Part shown: positions 1-11,838 of the stretch, piece by piece
How the letters are laid out: each line of letters starts with the position of its first letter
Numbering within the stretch: position 1 is the first letter of the stretch
Assembly (NCBI GenBank): GCA_963920765.1
Contig: OY987246.1
Coordinates: forward strand, 13,760,868 to 13,824,867
Direction: 5' to 3'
DNA length: 64,000 bases
Source of the DNA: Ulota crispa
Taxonomy: Eukaryota; Streptophyta; Bryopsida; Orthotrichales; Orthotrichaceae
Position numbers and translations under genes: made by a program
The notes under the pieces: generated by a model
Told to the model about the DNA's origin: nothing
Databases searched by the model: none
The model's input: only the letters and a program-made list of their open reading frames with translations

Positions 1-207
1 GTTCAAGCTTACACGATAAGTCCGTCAGTTGGAGAGAAACTGATTACGGGAATAGAGAAAAGTTACCGCTCCTTTGATATCAACGCATCGTTCCCTGGAT
101 TGTGAATTGTATGGCAGTGCTGTGTATTCCTTGTTGTGGTTTCGGATACCGATACTGAGATCCCGGCTCTTCTCTTTCGAACTGAGGTGGATGCTGATGT
201 GGAGCAG
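1..207. other. Intron or 5' flank of the CRIPT gene
   Basis: No exon with the expected CRIPT start (Met-Val-Cys-x-x-Cys) is visible here. The segment ends in GGAGCAG, the acceptor of the first visible exon, so it is most simply the 3' part of intron 1. Confidence 0.5.
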
Positions 208-864
208 GTGAGAAGAAGCTGACGAAAGTGATAGTGCCTGACAAGTGGAAGGAGGGTGCCAGCAACACCACTGAAGGGGGTGGACGGAAGATAAACGAGA
301 ACAAGCTGCTGTCCAAGAAGAACAGGTGTGGTTCCAGAGTAACCTTTTTGCTGCTCCTACTTATCGAATATTCTCAGTGAAGAGAGTTGCCTTCAATTCG
401 TAGTGGTATGAATCCCAAGAGTTCCTCACGTAGACCCACCCTCTGCTTGTCCTGAGACGGGGTGAGCTAGCCCAGATTGCCCTACGTCAATCTTATCCCT
501 CTGGAACCACATCGATTTTGAACATGTGCAAGCCGCATCGTTTGATCTTGTTAGGGTTCTGACATAGTGTGTGGTGTGCGAAGGTTTTCGCCGTATGGAA
601 AAACGAAATGCATAATTTGCAAGCAGCAACTGCACCAGGAGGCAAAGTACTGCCAATCGTGTTCCTACAAGAAAGGTACGGGCTCTTTTGAACCTCGCCC
701 CGTCTTACTTGCGAGCGACGTTCTTAATCGACCTGGTTTAATTCTATTCGTGCTTTGGCTAAGTACGTTTGGTCGCTTGCGTGGATTCGGTGACTGCAGG
801 TGTATGTGCCATGTGTGGGAAGCAAGTGCTGGACACGAAATTATACAAGCAAAGCAACGTTTGA
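208..864 (+). CDS. CRIPT: CRIPT-like cysteine-rich zinc-binding protein, 5' end outside window
   Basis: Three in-phase exons, 208-325, 584-675 and 800-864 (TGA), joined by GT-AG introns. The encoded pieces fit the CRIPT family throughout: EKKLTKVIVPDKWKEGA and NTTEGGGRKINENKLLSKKN, then RFSPYGKTKCIICKQQ with HQEAKYCQSCSYKKG, then VCAMCGKQVLDTKLYKQ ending in SNV. The family has paired CxxC motifs that bind zinc; CIIC, CQSC and CAMC are visible. CRIPT was described in animals as a PDZ-binding postsynaptic protein and is a small conserved eukaryotic protein; a splicing-related role has been proposed. The animal tail ends YKQTSV and this one YKQSNV. The first exon, expected to encode a short start such as MVCxKC, is not found in positions 1-207 and probably lies to the left: exon 208 opens with two bases completing a Cys codon. 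About 100 residues are expected in total. Confidence 0.9.
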
Positions 865-2252
865 GGCAGGAAGATGAGTCATGTCGATCGATTGTGAGGA
901 CATGGTGCGGTGTTTCGGAGGCTTTCGTGGTTCTCCAGTTGCTTGCGAACGGAGGCGGAGATCGGGCTGTTGTGTCCCGCGTGACAGCCTCAGCTGAACA
1001 CTGAAGTGCAAGAGAATCACGTGGCAATGTAGCGATTAGTCGATCCTCTGTACCAACGCACGATGGTGCTGACAGGCTGTATGAACTCAGCCTTCAAGGA
1101 AGGGTGGAATTTTCGGTCTGGCAGGATGAATGAGCTTGCAGATGGTCACATATGTCTCTCCTCGGCAAGGGAGGAACTGTGGTGTACTTTATTGTAGATT
1201 ATTGATCAGTTGGATGGATTACCGGTAGTATCAGTGTAGATGAATGTCAGTATATTGCCTTGGTTTGCCCTATTTTATGGACATAGAACTTGGTCGTGGT
1301 AAAACGCCGCCCTTGAACATGATATGCTGAGTTTTGCAAAGACAGGATCCTCAAACAGAGGATTGATGTAGAATGGCCGTTGGCTGCCATTAGAACATTT
1401 GGTAAGGCTTTGAAACCATTGCGTCAGGCCATCTTATTAATTGTTGCACTCTTAACTCTGAGTTTGGAGTTGTAATATTTGTATCCAAAGAGCCACTACA
1501 TGAGTACGAAGTGAACGAAATATAGGATTGCTACGACGAACTTGTAGCTTGCTGGGTAAGTACCATCACGAAAAAGCAATCGAGCAAAATGCAATCGTGC
1601 TCGGAAAATGAAACCATCTCTGGACCTTAGCTTTGATGATTGTTTACAGCTAAGCTAATTTTGATAGTGTGGACTAGGTTTTGAATGCTAGAATGTTGTT
1701 GTGCGTTATTCTGGATTCATCTTCGTTATCGTTACATAATGGTTGACTTCCACAGTAACCGAGGTACTGGTTTGGTTCCTAACCATAATGAGATTTTGCT
1801 CGAGATTTTCACATGATTAGGCAGAGGGTATTGCAGGGTACACCTTTCTTGTTTTCGCTTTTATCTGGGACTTGCTTACACTCATGCCATGGCTCTTTGA
1901 ATGCTCGTGTGAAAACTCATAAAATCTAGATTGACATGGAATGGCGAGTTCAGAATGTCACCAATTCACTTCAACTCATCAATCAGCATGTGGCCAATTG
2001 AGGTGCTTCTAAGAAGATCTAAGCTCTGTGACTTGTGAAGGAGACATCCCATGTTCCCTGTTTAGTGGGACATACGGTTCCTTGAAAGCAGGCAGGATTC
2101 CGGGGTCTGGTTTTTCGTTGTGTTCTGTAAGAGCATCTCCAGTCAACCTCAATAATTTCATTCCCGGAAAAACACATTGTCTTTTTGTTTGCAGTGTTGA
2201 CCACTTGTTTCCCCTACCTGTGCAATTAGGTGAAATAGAGTTCAAACAATGT
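865..2252. other. 3' flank of CRIPT, no gene seen
   Basis: Mixed-composition sequence without a convincing exon, repeat structure or RNA gene. Short open frames on both strands lack splice context and recognisable motifs. Confidence 0.5.
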
Positions 2253-2748
2253 CAAGGCTCCTTGTTTGCAAAAGCAATTAGATTCTCCATCATTAACTAT
2301 TCAACTTATTTATGTAGAAGAATAAGTAGCATTTGAAGGAGTTGGTGTGCATTGAAAAAATGTAAATTTTGTTGTGCAAAACAGAATATTATGGCGGGTC
2401 CATCATTGATTGCTCCCTTTTTATCCAAAAGTTTCTCTAACTAGGTGCTTTACAATACAAGTGGAGATTGAGCAATAATTTAATTTTCCCCCAATAGTCC
2501 AATCAAACAAAATAGTATTCAATCAATAACAAGCCTCTTTGTTTGAAAAGGAGATAAATTCTCCATCATTACTTTTTCAACCTATTAATTGTACAAAAAA
2601 TAGTGTTTGAAGGAGTTAGTGCGCACTGAAAATTGCAAATTTTACAATGGAAAGGAGAAATTTTGGATGGGTCTACGCATTAATGGCTTCTTTTTCATCC
2701 AAAAGTCTCTCTAACCGGGTGTTTTACAATACACGTGGAGATGCACTA
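2253..2748. repeat. Two diverged direct copies of a ~220-bp unit
   Basis: The stretch 2253-2474 (from CAAGGCTCCTTGTTTGC to about GTGGAGATTGAGC) recurs in the same orientation at 2529-2748 (ACAAGCCTCTTTGTTTG to GTGGAGATGCAC). The copies share ordered blocks such as AATTCTCCATCATTA, TTTGAAGGAGTT, CATCCAAAAGT and GTGTTTTACAATACA with scattered differences. No coding frame runs across them. Probably an old duplication or two adjacent insertions of one element. Confidence 0.7.
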
Positions 2749-4305
2749 AGAGACTAGTCTCGTGGGTAGAGACCCCAAATCCCATTCCCGAATCCAAGTG
2801 TGATATGAGTTTTTTCAGTTCAGTGTAGGCCTTTGTGAGTCTGTCTACACAAACAGTCATAATCTTTGGGACCCATGCTGTCAAGGCTTCTCTATACTGG
2901 CTCATGATCCTGTATAGCACGCCAAGGTAGAGTTGGTATGCCATCACGATTACCACCAAGTGTAGTTTAGCACTTTTGGCTTCCCTTCCTTAAAATTTGC
3001 TGCAACAGTCAGTGTAATCTTACCAATCCATTTGCACAAAACCATACTATTTGATTTTATTGGCTCTAGGCTGCACTGAGAGAAACTAGATTGTGGTAGT
3101 TTGAGTAAGTACCTAATTCAAAAAATGAGCCAAGGACAGAGCCTCTACTAGCGTGTTTTCTAAATTTGGATTAGTGTTTGCCAGGATCTCACCATATTTT
3201 GACATTAGGGGGTTTCATATATCTCAAAAAAACGATGAACTAATGGTCGTGAACAAGTTTTTGTTCACCAGTTAATATGCTATGACAACCTCCGGGAGGT
3301 CGTCATGGCCCATTCACATAGGGACTTGCCCACGTTTTTCACAAATCTTATTCACATGAACAATATTGGAGCAGAATGCCATAATTGAAACCCCTATTGG
3401 TTGCTTGACATTAAAAGGGGATGAAAAATTGATGAAACTACCAAACTCTTCTCAAAGAAACATTAAGTGCACTAAAATCTTAGATGAAAGTCATCAATAG
3501 TAATGTAAGTACTTAACCCCTAAATGACCAAGTCATTTTTATGTGAAAGTTTCCAAAAATTGCCACTTTTGGGGGAATGAGTAGAAAGGTAGGAAAAAAG
3601 GTTTTGTTTGAAATCCATCTGTAGGATCTTGCCCTAGACTATGGGAGATACTTGTAAGGAGAAAAAAAGTTCATTTCAAATGGTGAGAAGTGAGATATCA
3701 ACATTTGAAGTGAAGAATTTTTTTTTCCTTGCCCAAATTTTTTTGATGCCTTTGACCACTCTGATAGCAAAAAAGTTGCTCTACACAAAGTTGAGGATTA
3801 TTTTATCCATGTAGACCAATTTAGGTATCTGTGGGAGAATTTTCAAATGAAGTGGAGGAATATAACATATGTCAAAAAATCTTTGAATCCCGGAAGGTCA
3901 TGAAATTTGCAAATTTGGGCAAAATTGGAGGATTTGTGTAAAATTCAAATTTGGAATTGTGCTTTTTAAAGCAGTGGAAACTTAGAAACATTAATGTAGT
4001 ACTACATAAAAACAAAAATAAAATAAATAAACATATACAACTTGTTCAAAAAGATTTAATTTAGAATTTTCATAAGGGGCATATGTAAGGGATGGTTCAG
4101 GTCCCAGAGGATGAGCCCATTCCCCCCACCCCCTACCCTTCTGACATCATTCACTTGAGCTTCAGACCTTGAGTTCCTAAGGGCCTCCTTTCATGTGAAG
4201 TCAAGACTGGTGAAGTGCACTGATTAGTAGTGAGATGGGAGCTCTAGAAAAGCTGGATCTTGCACCTCACCAATAATTGGTGATGTTCACTAGTCTCGAC
4301 TTCAT

Positions 4306-4387
4306 ATGGAAGGAAGTCCTAAGTTAAGCTTAGACTTAGTATGGCCATGGAAGGAAGTCCTAAGTTAAGCTTAGACTTAGTATGGCC
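4306..4387. repeat. 41-bp tandem duplication, two copies
   Basis: A 41-bp unit beginning ATGGAAGGAAGTCC and ending TAGTATGGCC occurs at 4306-4346 and again, without visible change, at 4347-4387. It lies inside the 3517-5069 element. Identity of the copies suggests a recent slip or duplication. Confidence 0.9.
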
Positions 4388-4679
4388 ATGGTGCCTCTTC
4401 AGTCTTCACTAGCTCACCCTTCATGCCTCCAACCAGGTGGCTCCAAAGCCCCAACCCTCCACCAACTAGATTTGAATGCTTACTTGAGCTGTCAAATGGG
4501 GCCCTAGCACTTGTCCAATTAATTTTGCTTGATTTTCAAACCCTTGATTAGCCCCTTGTCAAAAATGTCAAGCCGAGTTTTGACTCTTTCTCCCATGCCC
4601 TTAGCTCCCCAACCAACTGCCAAAATCTACCCCTTCACAAGCTGCCCCCCTTGAAGTCAACTCTCTTATACAAAGGAGA

Positions 4680-4853
4680 CACTAGGAGAAACCCGTGTTT
4701 TTTATAACGGATTTTTTTGGACGTCCACTTGTTTTCATGTTACAATTGATGTTCAAACTAACATCTTGATGTTATGTTTGATGTCATTATTAACATGAAA
4801 ATAAGTGGACGTCCAAAAAAATCCTTTATAAAAAACACGGGTTTCTCCTAGTG
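4680..4853. mobile_element. CACTA-type MITE, 174 bp
   Basis: Long terminal inverted repeats start CACTAGGAGAAACCCGTG and end CACGGGTTTCTCCTAGTG. The element is flanked by a 3-bp target duplication AGA (4677-4679 and 4854-4856). CACTA ends with a 3-bp duplication are diagnostic of the En/Spm (CACTA) superfamily. The arms extend for about 60 bp (GGACGTCCACTTGTTTTCAT in the left arm), so the transcript would fold into a hairpin. It is nested in the 3517-5069 element and is closely related to the copy at 27664. Confidence 0.88.
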
Positions 4854-5073
4854 AGAGATGTTGCCCAAATTGCCCCTCCCCCCACTTTTGAAAAGTTCAT
4901 GCATAAGTTATTTAGTGAATGTTAGAATGAAAAAAAATTAGATGACCATGTAGGTTTTTGAATTCCCCACCTTCAAAAAAAGTTTCAAAAATTCACACAC
5001 ACTAGTTTAGCTATAGGTACGGGCCCAAAATACATTTGTCCCCCATGGGGACAATTCATCCTTTAGGGGTTAA

Positions 5074-8000
5074 TGCACATGTCCATGTTTACAATTTTTG
5101 TCCATTTATTCCTCATTCACATCCATTCAAGGATGAGTGTTGGTATTAGCCTATTTTGTTTTGTTTGCTAAATTCTAGATGTCAACAATCCATTAGGTAA
5201 TGAATGGAGGAACCAATTCACAATGGTTCAAAATTTTCAGCTTTATTTTTTCAATCTGGCTCCCTTTTGCCGAAAAAAAATACCCTGGTTGATATACCAA
5301 TAAAAAATGAAAGGATAATCCCTGGTGACGTATTTTCGGATGTGAAAAAACAAAAGCATTCATTGGAGATTGGTCCTGCAGGTCAAGATTCCCGTCTTCT
5401 TGATTTTGGGCAACTTTCTGGGCCATCAGCTCATCAGCCATGGCAAACTTGACCTTGCATGTTTGGACTTTGGATGTAATGAAAAAGCCTGTTGCAGACT
5501 TGGTAGTGCTTGTGATTGCGGTGGGCAATCCTACAATACTCGATTGTTTCTGGCTGTCCTTTCAAATGCACCACATCAGCCAATTCATTGGCTCTGGACC
5601 GGAGGGGAGGAAGCATGGATTTCATTTCGGGTCACTTCACGTTATGGCCGATCAAGCTGAGAAGCTATGGGATTGAGTGGTCTAATTTTGTTGAGGTCAA
5701 AAAAATGGGTTGAAAATAAGAAATTAAGTATTATTTTTGAAACCTTTGGTTGGCTTTCATGTGAATATTTTAAAGTATAAAGTTCAAACTCTTGGCAATT
5801 AACTTTCATGGTCTCTCAACTTGAATAGTCATAGTGTGAAACTTCCAAAAGTCAAATCCAATGTCTAAATCTTCTAATCTAATGGCCAAAATCTTGTCAG
5901 TTCTTGATTAATTATGTAAAAAGACTAATTTCCTCTTAATCATAATTTGGGTCTCCATTTTTGCTTAGCCCAAATTTTTTTTGAGAGGCTATTGCTTTGG
6001 ATGAGAAAGTGATGCCATGTAAGTAGTTTGGAAGATGATGGATTTTGGACTTTGGACTTTGGCCTTTGGTAGTATGAAGGGTCAAGAGGCCTAAGTTTTA
6101 GTTTTGTGCAATCTAATTGATGGAAATTGACGGTCTCTTAACCTTTGGCCATAGTGTGAAGTGACCCTAAAACTCACATTGTGCTTAATGACTTTAACAC
6201 CTTGTTTGTTGTGCCACTATTAAACACCTACATTTTTTACATGTTGAAAATGTAAGAATTTATAAATCTACCATTTGGAGATTGAATTTAGAAAATTTGA
6301 ATACATGTTTGAATTTAAAGATTTTAATTTAGACTAGGAACCCTAGAAGATAGTTAAAATGACCATCTCCAACAAAGTCCTACTTTTATCCTTGTTCACA
6401 AAATAGTAAAATTGTTTCACCGTGATTCTACAAACAAGGTGTTAGAGTCATTAAGTCTACTGTAAGTTTTTGTGAAATCCGGGAAGGAGGTTTTGAATCA
6501 GCTGAAGGCACATTGAAGAGGTTTGAATAAGCATCTTACTCGAAAATCAAACTAGTCTGTATACATGAATCGAACCTCAAATAGAATACTAGATACTTGT
6601 TTATAATTTGGTTGGTCAAGCAACACAAAATGTATTGACAGTAAAAAGCATGTAGGTTAGAAATCTCGATAGCTTAACTGAGGGGAAAATATTACTTTTA
6701 TTTTTGTTTGTTTAAAAAAACTAAGCTTTTACATTGGGTGTTATTCAATTGTAATCTCCTTTATGGGTTTAGATTAAATCAAGGTCTCTAAGTCCAAACC
6801 TGAAATCAAAGTTTTCAAATTTAGTTTTTTGATGGTAAAATCTAAAATTTACCCCAAGGGGTGTGCATATATCAAATCTTGAGTGTGCATATATCAAACC
6901 TCAGGTGTGCTCATATCAATTCCCTTTTTTTTCTTTAAGGAACTTCTAAATAATGTACAAGGAGAGCCAAGAAGTTATTAAAAGTTAGCCATATGCTCGG
7001 GGGGTCACACACCCTTACGTTTGTATATCACGTGCAATAATGGGGTATTTAGAGGGGGGGTATATATGTTCTCTAAGGGAATTTTTTCCTCCCTATCTTT
7101 AGATAAAAAGCTATTATGGTGTATTTTATAGCACCCTATTTTTATTTGTAAATGGTTTAGAGAACAAATTTATGACACCCTATTTTTTTACAAATTGATG
7201 AAATACTTAGCGGGTGAAACAAATTCCAGAAGGAAAAAACTAGAAAAAGCAAAAACTAGAGAGCACTGCTTCCTCAGCTGCTTTGACGTTCGCAAAACTT
7301 GAGATCAATGAATTCAACAGAGAAATTACAGGGAAACATATGACACCCGTGCAGTCAAAAGGAAAATAAGCCTACTGGAAGAATCCGAGGGGCATGAAGC
7401 CTTACCAACGGTCTAAACATGAAGCACTTTGAGGCATCCAAAGCAAATGAACCTCACTAAGGGTAGGTTACTATTGTTACAGCCTAACCCTACATCTGTT
7501 CTTGCTGACAGCGGCACCTTGCAGCAACCACATCTAGCCCTAAACCCATAAATCCTAAACCTTTTTTATTCACTCCATTTCCAAGCTGGACAGAAAGTGG
7601 CGTCCCTTTCATCCAAATTGCTGAAACATTTATAATCAAACTCAACCTTCTAAGCATTTTTTGGAGGATCAAATTTTCCTTACTCTATTTTTCCCTACAA
7701 AAGAGAAAAATGGACCTAATATTCACAACCCTATTTTACTTCTAATGGGAAAAGACATGTTTTCAATGCTATGGTAGATCTAAAATATATCTAAATTTTA
7801 TCTCCAATGAATAAAATTGACCCTACTTTTTATCTCACCTAGTTTTCTAAAATTTAAATGGTCACCCCCTTGAGGCCAAATGAAATGTGAAAAAAAATTG
7901 AGTGAAACTAAAATTAATCAATCAAAAACCAATTTTTTTTTTTTTTTTTTTTTTTTTTGGTGCTTGGATTAAAAAGCCGGATGAAAATGAGTGGGGTGGG

Positions 8001-8232
8001 ATCTGGGGTGGGACCTCTAGTGTGGTGTCTCAGGTGGAGCATGTGGTGTGTGTATCTGGTGGGCCATGCGGTGGATCTAGCAAAAACTATGGTGGATTTG
8101 TCAATTCCCAAAACTCAAAGCTTTTCCATCTTGACTCACTTCCTGACCCTACAAACATGTTTGTGCAGCATGCCAAGCCATAATAGGGGGCTTCAAACAT
8201 GAAATTTGGCCCTCAAACTTCTCACCTCACAA
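5074..8232. other. AT-rich intergenic region, no supported gene
   Basis: Positions 5190-5680 are open in several frames on both strands, but no family is recognisable and no splice structure supports a gene. Positions about 6690-6925 hold a half copy of the repeat at 31684-32066, including two GTGTGCATATATCAA words. A run of some 27 T lies at 7932-7958. The rest shows only short low-complexity stretches. Confidence 0.5.
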
Positions 8233-8657
8233 TGTTGTGATGTAAATCATGGCATATGATAAAAATAAGGAAAGTCATTAAATTATAGTATGTATGAAGT
8301 GTTGTACTCTTTTTCCTTCATCTGCGGTTTTATCCTTGTTTAGTAAGGTTTTCTCGGATAAGGTTTTTATGAGGCAACAACTATAGTTTACTTTAGTAAA
8401 GAGATTCCAAGGACCAATAATAGAGAGTAACTTTTACTTTGGAGTTATTTTTATTTAAAGTAACTCAATGACCAATAGTAGAGAAGGACTTTTACTTTAT
8501 GTCTTCTCTGTTTAGTATATAGGTGGAAACCTACTTGGAAAAAGATGAGATGTTCTTCATAATATATTTTACATACTCCATATTTTACTCTTCTTCTTGC
8601 ATATTTTTGTTTTTTTATCTTCTTGCAGCTTTGTTTTATAGAACAAATTATATTACA
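8233..8657 (+). mobile_element. Ty1/copia-type LTR (solo or 5' LTR) with adjoining primer-binding site
   Basis: The stretch starts TGTTGTGATG and ends ACA, followed at once by TGGTATC (8658-8664), the start of the usual copia primer-binding site complementary to initiator Met tRNA. The interior holds the typical copia LTR phrase GGTTTTATCC, TAGTAAGGTTTT, TTTTTATGAGGCAAC, and a TATATAGG stretch near 8516. No gag or pol frame follows and no second LTR is in the window, so it is a truncated or non-autonomous remnant. The left boundary is a guess; no target duplication was identified. Confidence 0.6.
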
Positions 8658-8664
8658 TGGTATC

Positions 8665-10866
8665 TTTCCATTTGTTAATATGAGATAGATTGCAGCTAGA
8701 ATCCCTGTGATTTCTTGAGGCAAACACCTCTCTACTCGACAACGGGATCTCCGGCACCAGTGAATTGTTTTCATTCCCTCTCACGCGCAAAGTCTGAGAC
8801 ACCCGTGAGTTTGCAGAAATTTTTATGAGAGAAGTTTTGAGGTTTGAAGACGTGCGTGAATATCCGCGAGAAGCCACAAAGATGAGTTTCTGAAGTTCAC
8901 ACCTCACGTGAATCACGTTAGGAGTCAAGTCCAAAGGTGAGTCACGACAAGGTTCACGAGTGAATTCTCGGAGGTGAATCATAACGTGAGGCACCTAAAA
9001 ACCTTCTAATCAACATGCAGAATATGCCTACCTTCAAAGGTGGTATTCAAACTCACTTTGGGGCTCAAGGCCGGGCCACACAAGTTGCAAAATCGGCGTT
9101 TTTAGCTGTGGCTTGAGATCAAGCAAGAATATTCGTGACTTTTAAAGCTACTTTCTCATTTTCAAACTCTAGCCAAGAACGCCAGTTTCATAGCTCTTCA
9201 AAGCGGCAGTTTCAAGAGAAGGTGCCTTTTCGAGGAGATAAGCCATGTGAGGAAGTTCCTTTTTGGCTGGAAACTTGATACCCAAGGTTAGAAATTAGTA
9301 TGAACGAGCTTGGAACTCTGAAAGTCAGTTGCAAAGAAAAGCAATGTGGCCCAAAATATTTAAACCGGCTGCTGGAATTGGTGGTTTTGAAAACCGCCTA
9401 TTCAAACAACCAGTTTTTATTTCTATGTGGTCTCGACATCAAGGCCAGGCCACACAGGCCAATGGGCGTTTCAAACTGGCAGTCTATAAAAAAGAAGAGG
9501 CGGATTTTATATGTTTGTGAAAAAGTAGATTCTTTGATTTTTTAGGGTCCATTTTTTTGGTTTATTTAAAACTGCCAATTTGAGAGTTCACAAACCACCA
9601 TCTCAAACCTCATGCCTCAAAATGGTGGAGAGGTTATCTTTAGGTAAACAGTAGATGAAAACTTGGAAAAATGGTTGTCTTCTAGTTTTCTGAAAATATA
9701 AGTTACTTCTTCATCGGTGAAACCTACTAGTTTTGGACCTGTGTGGCCCAGCATTAGTGTCTTCCACAAACATGTTTGTTTGTGGGGCCAAAGTGAAAAA
9801 TCTTATCTTTTTTATGGGCAAGGCTAAAAGTAATAATATCTCCATATTTTGAAGTTGGTCATTTTTATCCTCTTCTATGATGCTAGACAAAAGTAGGGTT
9901 TCTAAATCTAAATGTGAATTCTAAATTTTCAAATGTGAATTCCAAAATTCAATCTCTTGATGGTAAGTATATACTCTAACATGTTTTGGTGGGTGAAAAT
10001 TGGACAGTGTAATTTTGTGAGCATAGAATGATGAACCATGAGTGATAATTTAGAATTCTATGAGCAAGAACCAATTCTCAATTCAAAATTAATGAAAAAA
10101 CTAAAAAAATAGTAAATTTTACAAGAGTGCTAATTTTAAATATACAATTATAGGACCCTATGTACATATATACAGGTGAAATTTATTGTTCTGACTAAAA
10201 TCTCTACTCACAACTCACAGAACCCCGCTCACGAAATAGCATTCCCCTGTGAAAAATCAGGGCATTTCCACCCTGGCCCCACAAACATACACGTATGTGC
10301 AGTAAAGCCTGCCTACTGTTGTACTGGAATTGACACGAAATTTGCAGATCTCATCCTAAAAGTAGCATATCCGAGGTGCATATGCTAAAGTTGAATTTTG
10401 GTATGTCCTCCCTTCTGCTCCCATTTGCCCACGCCCCACATCATGCGTGCTAGTAGTCGGGAACTCTCATTTTATATGAGCCAAGGTACGTTTCTCTCAT
10501 AACCCCTTGATTGACAAATTCTAGATGTTCAATGAATGAATTCCAACAGGTTCCATGACACTTAAAAAAATGTTTCTTGTTCATTCAAATTATTTATATT
10601 CTTGGGTTTTAGTCTTCAACAGCGCAGTGAAGGAGCTGGGTCCACATCCCAACTACGCATTTCCCAGTTCAACGCCAGTTCAGGACTGCACTTTGTTGCG
10701 TTGTAAAGATGTGTGAAGTATATTGAAAATGGCTTGCATGTCGCATGCAAAAAAAATGTTGGGACATGGTTCCCAATTTCATTATGAGCTACACTCAGAA
10801 ACTGGAGCAAAGTTCTGAAGTATCGAAATTTCAAAAACATCTACCACGTAAGCACCTACAAATGCA
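8665..10866. other. Intergenic, LTR leader and unclassified repeats
   Basis: No gene is supported. The words GGCCGGGCCACACAA (9070), GGCCAGGCCACACAGG (9442) and GTGTGGCCC (9743), with GTGTGGCCCGGCC at 17110, show a dispersed repeat in both orientations. Positions about 9880-10000 resemble the interior of the 31684-32066 repeat. Confidence 0.45.
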
Positions 10867-11161
10867 CTACACTGAATATTGCGTTTAGGTTGCCCACACT
10901 AATACATTATGTAAATATTGATTGTTGCTACAATAAGTTTTCATCAAAAATGATTGCAACAAACAATTTTTAAAGGGTTGTGCAACAAAAATGAAGCTGA
11001 GGAAAAACAAACTTGTGATGGCCAATTGGTAGACCATGTAAAATCCAAGTATCTAGAGAGTTGCATGGTCCTCCAAGCTGCCAACTGATGAGTCATGAGG
11101 TAGCTTTTTAAGGTAAGGCAATTAATTGTCAAGGCAATCTAAATGCAATATTCAATGTAGG
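10867..11161. mobile_element. MITE with CTACACTGAATATTGC ends, 295 bp
   Basis: The left end CTACACTGAATATTGCGTTT is mirrored at the right by TAAATGCAATATTCAATGTAG. A second copy at 25904-26212 has the same ends and shares interior blocks in the opposite orientation (TGACTCATCA, GCATG, ACTTGGA region). No coding capacity. Superfamily not assigned because the target duplication is unclear. Confidence 0.75.
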
Positions 11162-11285
11162 ACTTGTGATGTGAGACACAATATGAGCTTGATGAAGGGG
11201 CAAGGCATGAGCTGGATGAAGGGGCAAGGCATGGGATGGATGAATGAGTGAAGCTGGTTTTGTGGACTGGTTCACCACTTCACTT

Positions 11286-11598
11286 GAGCATCTCCACTGG
11301 TCCAGACTTGCTCAAGTTTTCCATCTGGTTTGGCGAGGTCTAAAGGCTCTCAATCTCCACCTATGCTCTTTGAAAAGGTGGCCTTACACTCAAACACACC
11401 CCATAAATAAGCAGTTGACCACTTATCTAGGGAAGTAGAGAATAAAACTCACTAAACTTAAGGTGAATAATGCATGAATAGTGACTTGGAGAGTGGCTTG
11501 CTAAACTCACCAAATAAGACAGTTTGAGAGGGACCTGAGAGGGGCCTGGCTACTTTTCATCCACTTTGAGCGAGCCAGAGCCAGCGATGGAGATGCTC
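11286..11598. mobile_element. GAGCATCTCC-ended MITE, 313 bp
   Basis: Ends GAGCATCTCCACTGG and CCAGCGATGGAGATGCTC form an inverted repeat. The interior shares blocks with the copies at 16748, 26746 and 34642 (AAACTCACTAAACTTAA; CATCCACTTTGAGC). The right flank is TAA. Other copies show TTA or TAA flanks, as in PIF/Harbinger (Tourist-like) elements. Non-coding. Confidence 0.75.
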
Positions 11599-11838
11599 TA
11601 AGCCTGAATTTAGAGGTCCATGCAACGGTCGCAACCGGTGAAATGGAACAAGTCAACACTGAGAAAAAACCTTTCTACAACTGCACTTTCCTGTTGTGTG
11701 TTCGTAGTTCGTACAAATGTTTTCAGCACTGGTTGCAGGGGAACTACACAGTACACACTCGAAAAACAGAAGACCAATTTGCACTACATAGCTAGGAAAG
11801 CAGTTCAAAAGCACATAATTTCAAAGTGACATAACTAG

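Larger units (their letters stand above)
3517..5069. mobile_element. piggyBac-like element (TTAA-flanked), 1.55 kb, non-coding
   Basis: The left end is TTAA|CCCCTAAATGACC at 3513/3517 and the right end is CATCCTTTAGGGG|TTAA at 5069/5070. Both terminal sequences and the TTAA flanks match the family described at 33080, 37145 and 38103. Internal segments align with the 37145-38098 copy in inverted order (for example the blocks around CCTAGACTATGGGAGAT and GGGCCCAAAATACATTTG). No transposase frame was found, so it would depend on an enzyme made elsewhere. It contains a 41-bp tandem duplication and a nested CACTA MITE. Confidence 0.7.

Noticed and set aside
567-1004. 145-codon frame as a single-exon gene
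   Set aside because: It reads through the intron 676-799; splicing gives the conserved CRIPT ending instead.
5193-5680. Overlapping frames of 60-110 codons on both strands
   Set aside because: No recognisable domain, splice signal or preference for one strand; kept only as an unexplained stretch.
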